64,000 nt of DNA from Epiperipatus broadwayi (GCA_028023455.1 JAQFVV010006215.1:8233230-8297229), one strand, 5' to 3'; shown: positions 11,581 to 23,599, counted from the first letter of the stretch. Made by a program: numbers and translations. The notes: generated from the sequence alone by a model not told the origin.

Positions 11581-13149
11581 ACCAAAAGAGATCGAACTTT
11601 CTAGTAGTGAATGTAGCAGAAGATCAAACTAATAAATTTCACAACAACATGTATACACCCATTCCTACTTTAAAATTTATGCTTCATCTATGGCTCATAG
11701 GAATCAAAAGTCAGCTAAGCACATAAAATAAAACAAGCTGTAAGAAAGCTTTTCTCAATATGGTTATTGTATAGTTATAATTACAGTAATTTGAGTTAAC
11801 ATGTATAATTTTATAAATATATCAGTTACGTATTGACAATCATTGACGAGAAGCATTGTGCAGAAAATCTGACCATCCACTCATTGAAAGTCAGTATTTT
11901 CTACTTCCTACAAACAATAGATAAGATTCCACCCAGTCTGATGATGCAACAATCAAAAATGAATACATTTCAAATACATTTTCTCTTTGTTTGCAACATA
12001 TTATGGAAGAATCATATATCACAATAGTAATAATTTTCAGTGTATTAAACCAAATTTGATGTCATAAAGTAGATGACTTGATATGAGATAATAATTTGGT
12101 ATAATGTACAAATGGTAATGGGCAACTGTAGTACATATTAAATAGCAAGAATATCTCATGGGCAAAGATCCATACACATTGAAACATGTTTACATTGGTT
12201 TAACTTCATTTATCTATAATTAAATGAACTCGCAAATATTGTAAAGATTTATACTATTGTAAACATGATAAAATGCAATGTTTCTTTATATATGTAATAC
12301 ACAATAGGAACAATAAATATTTAAATTGTGATATGTTTACATGCATGCAATATACAACAATATCTCTTGCAATCTTATGAATATAATAAAGTAAAAATGT
12401 AACAATATACTTGATACACTAAAAGAGAAGTTGAATGTACCTTTAATTATGTAACCCAATTAATGGATTTGTAGGGGAACTAGTAGAATATGAATGAATT
12501 GCTATTCATATAATAAGTCTTATTGTTAAATACAAAGTGTCCCATTTTCAAAAGATTACAATCCTTTTAGTAAATTCTTTTTATTTTCTTTTTTAAAAGA
12601 TATTAACTGCAGTTATCTATTAACTGAGAAATTTTAGAAATGCATAGAATATTTAAGTTATCATCTGTAAAGCTTTGAATAACGTAAGGAGAATCCTGAT
12701 TAATAATAAAAAAGTTTTTATAGACCCCCCCCCTGTCTTATAGTTTTAAAGATAGTTTCATTCAAATTTAATACAAAACAGAACACATTAAAATAATTCG
12801 TTAGTAGAATAAACATTGTATGAAAAATTTTGAAATACTTTTTTTTTTTTTTTTGAAAAGCCAATCTGAATTGTGTAGCATCTTTTCAAGACATAGCAAT
12901 CAACTGTAATGTAATATGGTATTTTCCTAATATTATATCTAATTTGAAGTTTCTTTACAAATTAAACAAATCCTATCAATTTTGAGATCCCTAATTTTAT
13001 CATATAGTGTTAGCAGTCCCAGATACATGTAGAGGTAATATTTTTAGCAATTATCCTATTAAGAACAAAATTATTTATATTTCATTTAATATGTGATTTT
13101 TTTAGATAGCTTAGCAATTAATAAATTATCACAAAGGAACTTGTGGAAA

Positions 13150-15560
13150 CTTTAACCAGAAGATAGATTTACAATTTTGTTAAGATCTATAATTTTTCCA
13201 ATGTAGCTATAGATTGGATAATCATTAATTATGTGGTACACAGTTTGTGATTGTCTACATCCAAATAACCCAGTGGCTCCTAAATTACATTTAGAAGCAG
13301 ATAAACATAACAACTACAAGTTATTCTGAATCTATGAAGATCAAATCCAGAAGGCTTAATTATTGTTGAATATGGAAAAAGAAGTTTATTTAGAAGATGA
13401 TAAAAAATCAAATTTTTACCATAATTTTCAATTAGGTCATTGATCCGAAAAGAAAATATCAATTAATTATCCTCAGGTGATTAAATTATATCTTCGACTA
13501 TTAGCAAGTGTTATCTGCTTAACTGTGCATTTTCTGTGAAACAACTATTCTTCTGAATCTGGTGGAAAATATTTGAAAGTATAGAGAGGGAATAGATTTA
13601 AGTACCTCAGTAAAAATTCTCAATGTAATATTTTATTCAGAATTCAGAAGTTTCAATGTTTTCCAAATAAAAACACAATATTCACCACAGAATACATTAG
13701 TCCTAAAAGCTATTCATAAATACTTGCATCATAAGCCCAAATAGTATCAGATGTCTTTCCAAGGAGGAAAATGTTTAGAATATGATCAAAGATCACACTA
13801 AATGGCATAAGGTAAGACTGTGTTTCCATTTATTATTGCAAAATATATATTTAGATTATATGTTTTTCTGTTGTTCAAAGAAAAATTGAGCATATTGTCT
13901 TCATTGGATTAAGAATAAAATCCAGTCCTCAGAAAATTTTCCAGTCTTTTTATATTTTATTGAGAGATATTTCTATTTTTGAGAAATCAAAGCAATATCA
14001 TCAGCATAGGTAAAAAAATTTACATTATATTTCTGGTAGATAACTGATGAATGTATTGAATAAATTAGATGAAAAAACTGAACTGACATAGACTTCAGTA
14101 AAATCTTATATCTATTATGATTATCACTTAGTGACATAATCAAATAAATTAATAACATTTAAAAGTTTTAGGAACTTTTAGAAAAATATTTTTCTCAAAT
14201 GGAATCATAAGTTGAGATTAGAATAATAAAGATAGTGCTAATTTTTAGTTTAATTTGAAAATCTTTCTCAATGTCAATGATAAAAGATGAAACATGTTTG
14301 CAGTAGCTTTTTTCCTGGTCTAAATCCAACTCCCTCTATTAGGTAGATGGCTCTCTACTATTGAAAAGTTTTTGTTAATATGATTCTTGGAAAAAGCTTG
14401 TAGGAAATACATTTTTTGAATTATTGTACAGTTTATTTATTTTTAAGATTATATTTTCGATTTTATGCCAAAATTTTTGGAATAGTTTTTTTATATGAAT
14501 AAAGTTACTGAGTAGTTTGACCAAAAATGCTTTGGTTTTAGATCCTAAGTCTGGAAGTATGTTATCTGCTTCCAGAGCCTTTCATAGCTTAAAACAATAT
14601 TGGACAAATTTAAGTTCACCAATATTTACTTGTTTTATCAGATTGATATTAGAGAAAAATTATGAAAGAGAAAGCTACAATTCTGTCCCATTCTTGCTTT
14701 TTCATATTCTATCAAACTTGGGCTTAGAAATCTAATATATAAAATTAGAAACTTGATTAGCAGTGATAGAAGTTTTTTAAAGATAACTTTTATATCTTCC
14801 AAGCTTATATTAAAATAACCAAATCTTATGATTAGACCTTGAAAGGTTTTGTTTCTCTCCCTTTTTTCTTTGGAAAATGATGTTATGAGTTTGTTAAATT
14901 TATCATAGCAAGAGGGAATTGAAAGATTCTATTAATATTCTGTTCATTATATCAATATCAGTTTCAATTATCTTTCTTTAGACTCTATATCAAAACATGA
15001 TAACTTTCAACTACAGAATATATCTATTTCAAGAATGATTAAATATGAATTATAATGACTATGAAGAGAATTATCCAATATCAGTAGCTCATCATGTAAT
15101 GATAGACCAATTTTTAAAGAAAGAAAACATAAATCAGAAATTGTTTCTATTCTCCATTTGCCTGAAAAAATATTCTTTTTTCTTTGGCATTATAAAATAA
15201 ATGTATGTTATTAATCATCCATTCTAAAAGTGATTACCTGCTTGATCCTCATTACATATTCTGAAGACATTTCTGTAAACAGAGATGATGCAGCAAGATT
15301 TGAAATATCAAAGTAAGGTTTGTATTGGAATATTTATAAAAGTTGCTTTTGTAAAATATTTTTATTTAAACAGTGATAGAAAAATCATGAGAAATATCTT
15401 TAATAGAAGGTTTTTGTTTTACAAGATCAATGATCAAAATAAATATAGGAATTTGAAGATATATATTATTAGAAGAAGGATGAGTTATCTGAAATGCAAT
15501 TACATCAAAATTATATTGATCAATTAATATGTAGAGGATTTCCATTTCCAATTTGATATT
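13150..15560 (-). pseudogene. Decayed non-LTR retrotransposon (LINE)
   Basis: Minus-strand frames carry, in order, an endonuclease piece at 15551-15366 (FDVIAFQITHPSSNN, compare D-x-I-A-L-Q-E-T), an RT piece near 14340 (EGVGFRPGK), the RT catalytic box at about 14010-13973 (FTYADDIALIS) and a C-terminal Cys-rich tail near 13290-13190 (CRQSQTVYHIINDYP, compare C-x-x-x-x-Q-T-x-x-H-I-x-x-x-C-P). Spacing and order fit a jockey/CR1-type LINE whose frames are destroyed by stops and indels. The clade is not settled. It lies in the same sense as the host gene. Confidence 0.6.
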
Positions 15561-16276
15561 ATCTCAATATTAAAAAGTTGCAATAATTTTATAATATTTT
15601 CCAGGTAAAGAGAAAATGACATCTTGTTGTAACTATTCTGAAAATAGCAAACATTAGTTTGTGAAATAAATTATTTCCATATGGAAATCAGATTTTATTT
15701 TAGACAAATTCCTGGTTAAATACAGCAAGTATGAAAATATATAGTAAAATATTTTATATGGTACTGGTAGCATTATGGAAGATATCTGTATTTGAGTTAC
15801 AGAGATGAAAGTCTTAGTCTTGAAATAGAAACCAGTTATATGGTTTTGATAATAAGAGAACATCTCAAGTACCAGGTATATTTTCTTTGCAGAGGATAAA
15901 ATACAATCTTCCATGTAAATAGATGTAAGTCATATATAAAAGTTATTATCATGTGAGATTATTATTATGATTGTTACCTATATACATATAGGGCTACTAA
16001 TGCAAATGTTGTTTAGATTAGAATTAAAACTGAATAATAACCCATGTATTAAAAATGTATTGACATTATTTTTTTACTTAGTAGTATATACTCTTTAATT
16101 TTTTAATTATTGTTCTGAATACATTTTCCACATCATAAATCATTAACACATCACAGCACTTGAATAAATATAACTTGAAGTAAAAATTCCCAATCTTCCA
16201 TTAACAATGGCATATCAACTAGAAATTATTTATTAAACATCACATGATCACCATCTCTTATACTAGCATATAATTG

Positions 16277-16326
16277 TTATTAAACAAGGCAAAACTGTAC
16301 GGAGAGAGTTTTGCCTTGTTTAATAA
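16277..16326. repeat. Perfect 20-bp hairpin, 10-nt loop
   Basis: Left arm 16277-16296 (TTATTAAACAAGGCAAAACT) and right arm 16307-16326 are exact reverse complements around GTACGGAGAG. The stem is perfect although the surrounding sequence is diverged intron. No transposon signature surrounds it. Confidence 0.85.
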
Positions 16327-17022
16327 AAATTATTTATTGTTAATTAAAACTGTAAAATATGGATTTATTAAAATTAAATGCATAAAGAAAGTTAAAATTA
16401 GTTCTAATCCAGCTTAAAATGCAATTAAACAAAACAAACTAAATAATCAGATAATGGAAAAAATTTAATTAGCAAAACCAATTTAATTACTAAGCTAATT
16501 GTGCTAATTAATTAAATTCCACCCTAATCATACAATGTATATTTACTCCAGAAAACAAAACAGATAAAAAGGCAGCACACTTGAAAGGGGGGGGAGTGCA
16601 TTCTGTGAACTTTTGAGAGTCAGTGCTACAAGAAAACAGCATAGGAATTGTGAACTACCCAGGATTTTGGCTATTGAAGGTTAAGCAAGCCAATTAGAGA
16701 TTTTCACAGACTGCCTGATCTTCCTATTGTTGAACCACCTCAAGAGTCACCAGGGCTTTGAAGTCACATAGATAGCAAAGGAATTAGTTCATACCATTTA
16801 TAGATAAATGAGGAATTTATGACAAAGAAGCTATATCTTCAGAATATAGTCAGTTATTATACCTTATAGTGTATACTTTTTATCTTACTAACACAGCTCA
16901 GCATGGACTTGAACTAATCTAAATATATATATCCCATTGTGTGTAAAAAAGCTATGTTTACTAGGTCTGCTGAATGAATAAATCATGCTCTTAATTTAAC
17001 TGTGTTCTGATAATCGTCCCTT

Positions 17023-17027
17023 ACTAT
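17023..17027. repeat. Target-site duplication (ACTAT), left copy
   Basis: ACTAT directly abuts the left LTR and is repeated at 21984-21988 after the right LTR. This is the 5-bp duplication typical of Ty3/gypsy integration. It shows that both ends of the element are original. Confidence 0.9.
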
Positions 17028-17503
17028 TGATATGTCTTGAAGTTCGCCATGGAGGGTGGTCCAGAAGTTACACTATGGGTTGGATCAGGAGTATGAACAC
17101 TGCGGGGATTATCCGGCCTTAATCGAGGCTCCCTATGTATCTTAGTGCTGCACTGCGCTATGATATCAAATCTCCCGAAGTTGTTGCCTTCTCCATTGGC
17201 TCTTATATGCCTTCCAGATTATATTCTCCAACGAGTAAATTATTCCTTCTTCCTGGCCATGGAACTTAAGTGTGACTGCCGATTTCTGGGAAGGGGTTTT
17301 TTCTCTCTATATGGCTATTGTTCTCTAAAGTATATTTTTACCAATGAAATCTCTACATTCTGAGAGCAAAAGCTTATTTCCAATCAGAAAGGTCCACTTA
17401 TAAATGTAAGTAAATTCTTATTAGATAAAAGTTATCAATTGCCCCAGGGATTTCTTGAATCTTTTAACCCGTATAATTTTAATCCAATTATATATATATA
17501 GCA
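17028..17503 (-). repeat. 3' LTR of gypsy element
   Basis: This 476-bp repeat matches 21506-21983. On the element strand it starts TGCTATATATATA and ends CATATCA. Most differences from the other LTR are transitions. Confidence 0.93.
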
Positions 17504-17515
17504 CTCCTCCCCTTT
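17504..17515 (-). promoter_or_regulatory. Polypurine tract of gypsy element
   Basis: On the element strand AAAGGGGAGGAG directly abuts the 3' LTR. This is the expected primer position for plus-strand DNA synthesis. Confidence 0.85.
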
Positions 17516-17559
17516 ACTTTAGAGAATCACGATTCCCCCCCTTTTTTTCTTTTTTTTTT

Positions 17560-18429
17560 TTAACACAAGTAATCTTTAAGGTAGACAGGAGGCTTCCGCA
17601 CTCTTTGAGGTTTATCTTTCCCTGGTTTAAGATTACTCTCACGTATGGTTACTTCTTCAGCCATTTGGTCAGCTCCCTTTTCTTCTATAATTTCATGATT
17701 TAGTCCTGTGTAGGTGGGTGACTTGTTTGTTACTCGCTTCTTAATGTGGTTTGTGTGGCGACGGAATTGTGTGCCCGTTTCTGATTCTATGAGTACAATT
17801 TTGTTTGAAAGTATTTTCAAGATCACACCAGGTGTCCACTTTTTTTTTAGGGAATCTCTAACCCAAATGTTTTGACCCACCATAAATTCATTGCATTCCT
17901 CTGTCGTAGTTTCAATGGATTTATGTTGTGGGTGTAGTAGTGATAGTTTGGTTCTTAGTTTCTGGCCTAGTAACCTTTCAGCTGGTGAAATCCCAGTCGA
18001 TGCTATGGGTGTGAAATATTGGTAAAGCATTGCTAACTGAAGAACTTCATGGGTTTGTTGAGATTCTGATTTGTTAAGGGCTTGCTTTAACTGGTGTACG
18101 GCTTTTTCAGCCAGTTCATTTGACTCTGGGTGGTAGGGTGAAGTGCAAATGTGTTTGATACCCCATTCCCTTGTAAAATCTTTAAATTGGTCCGAGGTAA
18201 AACCAGAACCATTATCTGTTACCAGGCTTTCTGGTATTCCATGGAAAGCAAAAATTTCTTTAAGAGTTGATATTGTTTCATTAGACCCTGTATTCCTAAC
18301 TAGTCTATATTCTACCCAGCTAGAATATGCATCTATTATAACCAAGAATAGGTTTCCTCTGAAAGGCCCTGCATGGTCCATGTGGACCCGCTCCCATGGT
18401 TTAGTTGCAGTTGGCCATGATGTATACAT
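17560..18429 (-). pseudogene. Gypsy integrase (catalytic core and C-terminus)
   Basis: This open frame has 289 codons. It is the C-terminal part of pol: it is in the same frame as 18430-19695 and separated from it only by a TGA at 18430-18432, so its apparent ATG start is not a true start. The DD35E triad is visible as D18 (WERVHMDHAGPF), D72 (LVTDNGSGF) and E108 (SNELAEKAV), with 35 residues between the last two. The HHCC zinc-binding part (DGHPG ... CTNCQ) lies in the preceding segment. After the core comes ERLLGQKLRTKLSLLHP, then a basic tail ending near the polypurine tract. It would insert element DNA into the host genome. The core itself looks intact, but the upstream breaks make it a pseudogene in this copy. 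Confidence 0.88.
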
Positions 18430-19695
18430 TCATGGTTTCTGATTTGCAGTTGACTGGCAGTTTGTACATGCCTTTACAGTGTTTTTGATGTCTTTATCTA
18501 TACCTGGCCACCATACATAGGAACGTGCCAAAGCTTTGGCTCTTACAATTCCAGGATGTCCATCATGGATCAAACTTAGGACTGCTGGGCGATCTTGAAC
18601 TGATATGATTACTCGATCGCCTATCAGTATGCATTCTTTATTTATTGACAGTTGGTCTCGTGCTTTCCAGAATGCCACTGGGAGATTGTTGGGTCGTTTA
18701 ATTGGCCAGCCATTACATATCCAATTCCATATTAGTCTATACCCATCGTCTAATTTAGTCCATTTTGCTACTAACTCGCTATTCAACACATTTGATTCCC
18801 ATGTATCTAAGTAGTTTATAGAGACTTGTCCTATTGTTTTTCCATTATTATCTGGTATTCGGGTCAGTGCGTCAGCATGTGTTATAAAGCTGCCTCTCCT
18901 GTATTCAAGGGAATAATCATATGCAGATAATATTTCAATCCAACGCAGCATGCGTGGGCTTAAGTGATCGGGTAATTGTTTTGACCTCGAAAATATTCCC
19001 AGTAATGGTTTGTGGTCAGTGATTGCTATAAAATGCCTTCCATATAGATATTGGTGGAACTTTTTTATCCCAAAAATGATTGCCAAGGCTTCTTTGTCTA
19101 GTTGACTATAGTTCCGTTCAGACCTTGATAATGTTCTTGAAGCATAAGCTATGGGTCGTTCACCTTCATCTGTGGGGTGGCTTATTACTGCTCCTACTCC
19201 ATATTCTGATGCATCAGTGGTTAATATTACCTGTTCATTGTTATTGTAGTTTATGAGTAGGTCATCTGATGTTAGCAAGCTTTTTGTCTTCTTGAATGCA
19301 TCTTCATGTATTCTATCCCAGCTCCACTTCCGGTTTTTCTCTAATAACTCGTATAACTTACTGGCAAAATAACTCGTATAACTTACTGGCAATGTGGGCT
19401 TTTCTTTTAAGAAAACATTCAAAATATCCAATAAGGCCCAGGAAAGATTGTAATTCCTTGACATTCCGAGGTGTTTTTGCATTTTTAATAGCCCGTATCT
19501 TTTCAGCCATTGGTTTTTACCATTATTGGATATTATATGTCCTAGAAATTTAATTTCTGGAGTATTCCAGATACATTTTTCTTCATTTAGTCTGGCTCCT
19601 GATTTTGCTAGCCTTTCACAAACTTCATGAACCTTGCTCTGGAGTTCTGTCTCTGAATTTGCCATTATTAATATATCATCAAAGTAAGGTATCAC
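18430..19695 (-). pseudogene. Gypsy RT (second half), RNase H and integrase zinc finger
   Basis: This open frame has 421 codons. It opens with the RT catalytic box YFDDIL (residues 4-9) and continues with FLGHIISNNG. From there to about residue 110 the reading is out of register with the family: the expected thumb and connection motifs (VKELQSFLGL, GYFECF) appear in a neighbouring frame. Register returns after a 25-bp tandem duplication at 19344-19393. RNase H is clear (LTTDASEYGVGAVISH, DKEALAIIFGIKKFHQYLYG, TDHKPLLGIF), followed by the integrase HHCC finger ending CTNCQ. The frame ends at a TGA that replaces an expected codon, and the integrase core follows in frame. A separate frameshift near 19775 divides it from the first half of RT. 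Confidence 0.88.
19344..19393. repeat. 25-bp exact tandem duplication inside RT
   Basis: Copies at 19344-19368 and 19369-19393 share ATAACTCGTATAACTTACTG and the following GCAA. Because 25 is 3n+1, the duplication shifts the frame. It appears to cancel a 1-nt loss near 19515-19521. Confidence 0.85.
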
Positions 19696-19742
19696 ACCAT
19701 TTATTCCTCGAAGTAGTTGGTCTATGTTTGATTGGAAAATAT

Positions 19743-20102
19743 TTAGTGCAGTGGCAATTTCAAAGGCAAACGGTTGTATTTAAATAGACCAAAAGGTGTA
19801 GTCAGTGTTAAGATCTCTGCTGACTTTCCTGTTACTGGTATTTGGTGAAATGCAGCATTAAGGTCTAATTTTGCATAGTGAGTTGCTCCCTCGAGAGTGG
19901 CTAATACTTCACGCACGTTTGGCACTGGATAATTGCTTTTATTTAAAGCTGGGTTAACTGTTATCCGGTAATCCCCACAAATACGTATACTGCCATCTGG
20001 CTTAGTAATGATTACTATAGGTGTTGCCCACTCTGAGTTTTCCGTAGGTGTTAATACCCCTTTATTTGTTAACTCTTCCAGTGCATTGGCTAGTTTTTCT
20101 CA
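19743..20102 (-). pseudogene. Gypsy RT (first half), between a nonsense codon and a frameshift
   Basis: This segment begins right after the TGA at 20100-20102 in the same frame as gag-pro. It contains the RT N-terminal motifs: WATPIVIITKPDGSIRICGD, PVPNVREVL, AKLDLNAAFHQIPV (catalytic Asp) and TPFGLFKYNRLP. The frame then fails at about 19770-19778. The remaining catalytic motif appears in another frame, in the 18430-19695 segment. The nonsense codon is TGA in a position where the family usually has Arg, consistent with a CGA to TGA transition. Confidence 0.85.
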
Positions 20103-21422
20103 TTGCGCATATGGCACTCTCCGTGGTTTACACAACACAGGCTTTGCATTCTCCCTAAGCTGTATTTCAACTGGTTTTGTTCTAATTTCCCCTAGTTCTT
20201 TTTTAAACAATGACGGGAATGTATTGCGTATTTCCTTTTCAATCATAATTTTTTTTGTGATAGTTATTTTGATGCCCATAGGTTTAAACCAATTTCTTCC
20301 AATTATGGGGTTTGTTTTTCCGTGAATGATATATAACGGGAGATCGGTGATTTTGCTATTTGTTTGTACCGGAACAATAACTTTCCCGACTATTTCAATG
20401 TGTTTCCCGTTTACGTCTTTTGCTATCAGATTTGTTTTTTCTAGATTACTGGTTCGATTGCGAAATTGCATTATTGTTTTCCAATCTCTATAAGCCATTA
20501 AAGATATTCCGGAACCGCTGTCAATTTCCATGGCAAATGGTCGGTCAAATATTTTTACTGACAACATTATTTGATCGTAATTAACGGTTTCCGTATTTTT
20601 AATTTCCACTTGCTTGTTGTTTTTACATGCTTCCACTAAGTGTCCTATTTTCCCACAATTTATACATTTACTCTTTTTCCATTTACACATTTTTGCTAAA
20701 TGTCCGGATTTTCCGCATCTGTAACACTTCATTTTGTCATTTTCATTTCTTTCCGCGAAGTTTATTTGTTTACACGTTTTAGCTAAATGTTCGGATTTTC
20801 CGCACCTGAAACACTTCATTTCGTCATTTCCGTTTAGTTCCACGAGGTTTATTTGACGCCATTCTGCTGCTGTTGCACTCTGGAACTGTTTTGATTGCTC
20901 CATAGCCGCTTCGTGTGCGAGGCCCGTTTTCATCGCTGTTTTGTAAGTAAGGTCATCGATTGTTAATAACTGCTCTCGGAGCCTCCCGTCAGACATGCCC
21001 CATAAGAATTGCTGCAATAGTGCTTCTTCCAAATAATTCCCAAAAACACAATCTTTTGCTAACTCCTGTAGTGCAATATCGAATTTGCGAGTGTTTTCGC
21101 CTCTATTTTGCCTACGATTCTGGAAATGGAGGCGTGCTACATGTTTGGTTGGTTTGGGGTCAAAATATTTTTGAAGTATGTCCTGTAGTTCTGAATATTT
21201 CAGTTCTTCTGGTTTTTTCGGGTTACATAAATGATTTGCTGTTTTAATTACATCTGGACCCGCAAAATACAGTAGAGTGGCAATTTTTCTCTCATCCTTT
21301 ACAATATTATTCATTAAAAGGTATTTATCTATGCGGCTTGCATATAGAGGCCATTCTGATTGTCTATGCACGTCAAATTCTCCAACATTTACCTGCGCCA
21401 TGTTTAATTTGAATGGCGTCAC
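20100..21422 (-). CDS. Gypsy Gag and protease (start of Gag-Pol)
   Basis: This open frame has 440 codons. It begins 83 bp inside the 5' LTR. The start could be M1 or M8 (MAQVNVGEFD). Residues 10-190 are a Ty3-type Gag capsid region (SEWPLYASRIDKYLLMN, VARLHFQNRRQNRGE). Three CCHC knuckles follow at about 204-217, 233-246 and 253-266 (CxxCxxxxHxxxxC), then a retropepsin active site MEIDSGSGISL with D301-S-G. Gag forms the cytoplasmic particle and packages RNA, and the protease matures Gag-Pol. The frame ends at a TGA (20100-20102) just as RT begins. Gag and Pol are in one frame, so no programmed frameshift is indicated. The three knuckles share close wording (RCGKS-HLAK-C), so the second probably arose by local duplication. 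Confidence 0.9.
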   Translation of the reverse strand: MTPFKLNMAQVNVGEFDVHRQSEWPLYASRIDKYLLMNNIVKDERKIATLLYFAGPDVIKTANHLCNPKKPEELKYSELQDILQKYFDPKPTKHVARLHFQNRRQNRGENTRKFDIALQELAKDCVFGNYLEEALLQQFLWGMSDGRLREQLLTIDDLTYKTAMKTGLAHEAAMEQSKQFQSATAAEWRQINLVELNGNDEMKCFRCGKSEHLAKTCKQINFAERNENDKMKCYRCGKSGHLAKMCKWKKSKCINCGKIGHLVEACKNNKQVEIKNTETVNYDQIMLSVKIFDRPFAMEIDSGSGISLMAYRDWKTIMQFRNRTSNLEKTNLIAKDVNGKHIEIVGKVIVPVQTNSKITDLPLYIIHGKTNPIIGRNWFKPMGIKITITKKIMIEKEIRNTFPSLFKKELGEIRTKPVEIQLRENAKPVLCKPRRVPYAQ

Positions 21423-21486
21423 TTATGAATTTGTGAATTTCGGATTACTAGTTTCCCGATGTTTATATATTTCTGAATATCCTACT

Positions 21487-21504
21487 GGTTTGTCGACTGT
21501 GCCA
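21487..21504 (-). promoter_or_regulatory. Primer-binding site of gypsy element
   Basis: On the element strand TGGCACAGTCGACAAACC lies one nucleotide inside the 5' LTR. It begins TGG, complementary to a tRNA 3' CCA end. I do not recognise which tRNA it matches. Confidence 0.7.
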
Positions 21505-21505
21505 A

Positions 21506-21983
21506 TGATATGTCTTGAAGTTCGCCGTGGAGGGTGGTCCAGAAGTTACACTATGGGTCGGATCAGGAGTATGAACACTGCAGGGATTATCCGGCCTTAA
21601 TTGAGGCTCCCTATGTATCTTAGTGCTGCACTGTGCTATGATATCAAATCTCCCGAAGTTGTTGCCTTCTCCGTTGGCTCTTATATGCCTTCCAGATTAT
21701 ATTCTCCGATGAGTAAATTATTCCTTCTTCCTGGCCGTGGAACTTAAGTGTGACTGCCGATTTCTGGGAAGGGGTTTTTTCTCTCTATATGGCTATTGTT
21801 CTCTAAAGTATATTTTTACCAATGAAATCTCTACATTCTGAGAGCAAAAGCTTATCTCCAATCAGAAAGGTCCACTTATAAATGTAAGTAAATTCTTATT
21901 AGATAAAAGTTATCCATTGCCCCAGGGATTTCTTGAATCTTTTAACCCGTATAATTTTAATCCAATTATATATATATATAGCA
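21506..21983 (-). repeat. 5' LTR of gypsy element
   Basis: This 478-bp repeat matches 17028-17503, with an extra TA in the terminal microsatellite. It should hold the element promoter. I see no unambiguous TATA box in it. Confidence 0.93.
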
Positions 21984-23599
21984 ACTATAAACTAATTGTG
22001 ATTTAATATTTGCACCCTGTAATTGATGAGTCAATACATAGCAAAAATTTTCCTTTCTTAATTCATAAATTTGATTTATATGTAAATACAAATTTAGAAT
22101 AGTTATTATTAATTACAAAAATGGATAATTACTGCTGTCAATAGACATTATATAGTTGGATTGCAAACATGACAATGAAAATGATGGCAATGTAGTTACA
22201 ATCATCAAGCAACTCAAACCCATTTAAAGTACTGTTTGATTAACATAGAATGACAAATCAATAACCTGCACATCTTAATTCATCCAAGTAAATGATCTTT
22301 CTGTTAAAATATATATGGATTCTACTTACATTATTAACTTCTGTTTCTTGCTTAACAATAGCTAAATGAATTTGTAGTATACAATATTTTGATATATTCT
22401 CAAGCAACATATGAATTTAAATTTGTCATTATAAAAGAGCATTAAGAGTTCTGAATTATATTCCCATTTACAAAACTTTGATAATATAAGAAGCTTCATG
22501 GTTAATAGGTGAATTAAAACATTTTTATTTCACAATTTCACTGCTACTTTATATATTTATAGATTCATTAGCTAAGCAGGAACATAATAGAATTCATTCA
22601 ACAAAATAAATTTTATACAAGCAGTTATGGTATTCTCTCACAGCCCCTCCCCCTTTTCCCCTCTGAATCTAAATAAGATTTAATAGGAATTAAAACTAAA
22701 AATTTCTCTTAAACAAAGCATTATTATTAAGTAAGGTTATTTAAAATTTACTTAAGTCAAATTTAAAGAAATGGAGGATGCATTTTTAAGTTACAAAGTT
22801 CAATCAGATCAACAAACATAATTAATCCAATTATGCATTGATAGTAATTATATACATATATTAAAAATTGAGACCAATATTTAGTGTAACTTTTATATTA
22901 TAATGTTAACAAGTGACCAATCTTATATCCCCCCCCCCCGATGCTTTTTATTGCTATTTTTCTTTTCCAATGTTTTAACTACACAACAATTTTCTTTAGA
23001 ATTAAAAGTAGCAAAATAAATTTAATATTTGTAACACACAAATATTAAAATCTTTAAATGACATATTTATGACTTTTTAAATTTAGTTAAAAACATGAAT
23101 AAAATTACTTAGCAAATAACCATCCTGAATAGTAATTTGCAGTTAACTGTTAATTGCTATTCAAGATAGTAGTCTTGCTGTAAGTTGGCTATAGCTCTAT
23201 GTATTTATTGGTATAGTGAAAATTATAAAGTTAATTCCAATGTTTTGTTTTATATATACATTTATCAATTTACTTTTTATCTTTGTTGCATTCTAATTTT
23301 ATATCTCAAAATTTGTTTTAAAACTTTAATTTTTTATTTTTATGAACATATTAGATGTATTCATATAATTATATGTACAACATTCCTTGCATATCTATAT
23401 TATTGAGTTCCAACCATATCACACACAGTAGTCTTCTTATATTCCTGACATTTAATATCAAGCCACATAACAGTCACCAAAAATTTCAGTTAATAGTAAA
23501 CCATAATATGGGTTTTATTTCTCGTGTATATACAGGCGCTTAAAATACAGTAAATACATGTTGAAAATATGTGTAATATAACACACACTATATATATAT

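Larger units (their letters stand above)
17028..21983 (-). mobile_element. Ty3/gypsy (Mag-like) LTR retrotransposon, nearly full length
   Basis: This 4.96-kb element is on the minus strand, in the same sense as the cadherin gene. It has two LTRs (17028-17503 and 21506-21983), each beginning TG and ending CA on the element strand. The intact 5-bp target duplication ACTAT lies at 17023-17027 and 21984-21988. A primer-binding site follows the 5' LTR and a purine tract precedes the 3' LTR. The coding order is gag with three CCHC knuckles, protease, RT, RNase H, integrase. I count about 11 substitutions plus a 2-bp microsatellite indel between the LTRs, so the insertion is fairly recent. Pol carries two in-frame TGA codons and frameshifts, so this copy is not autonomous. 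The Mag-clade label rests on the CCHC gag, the short LTRs and the WERVHMDHAGPF integrase start. Confidence 0.93.
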
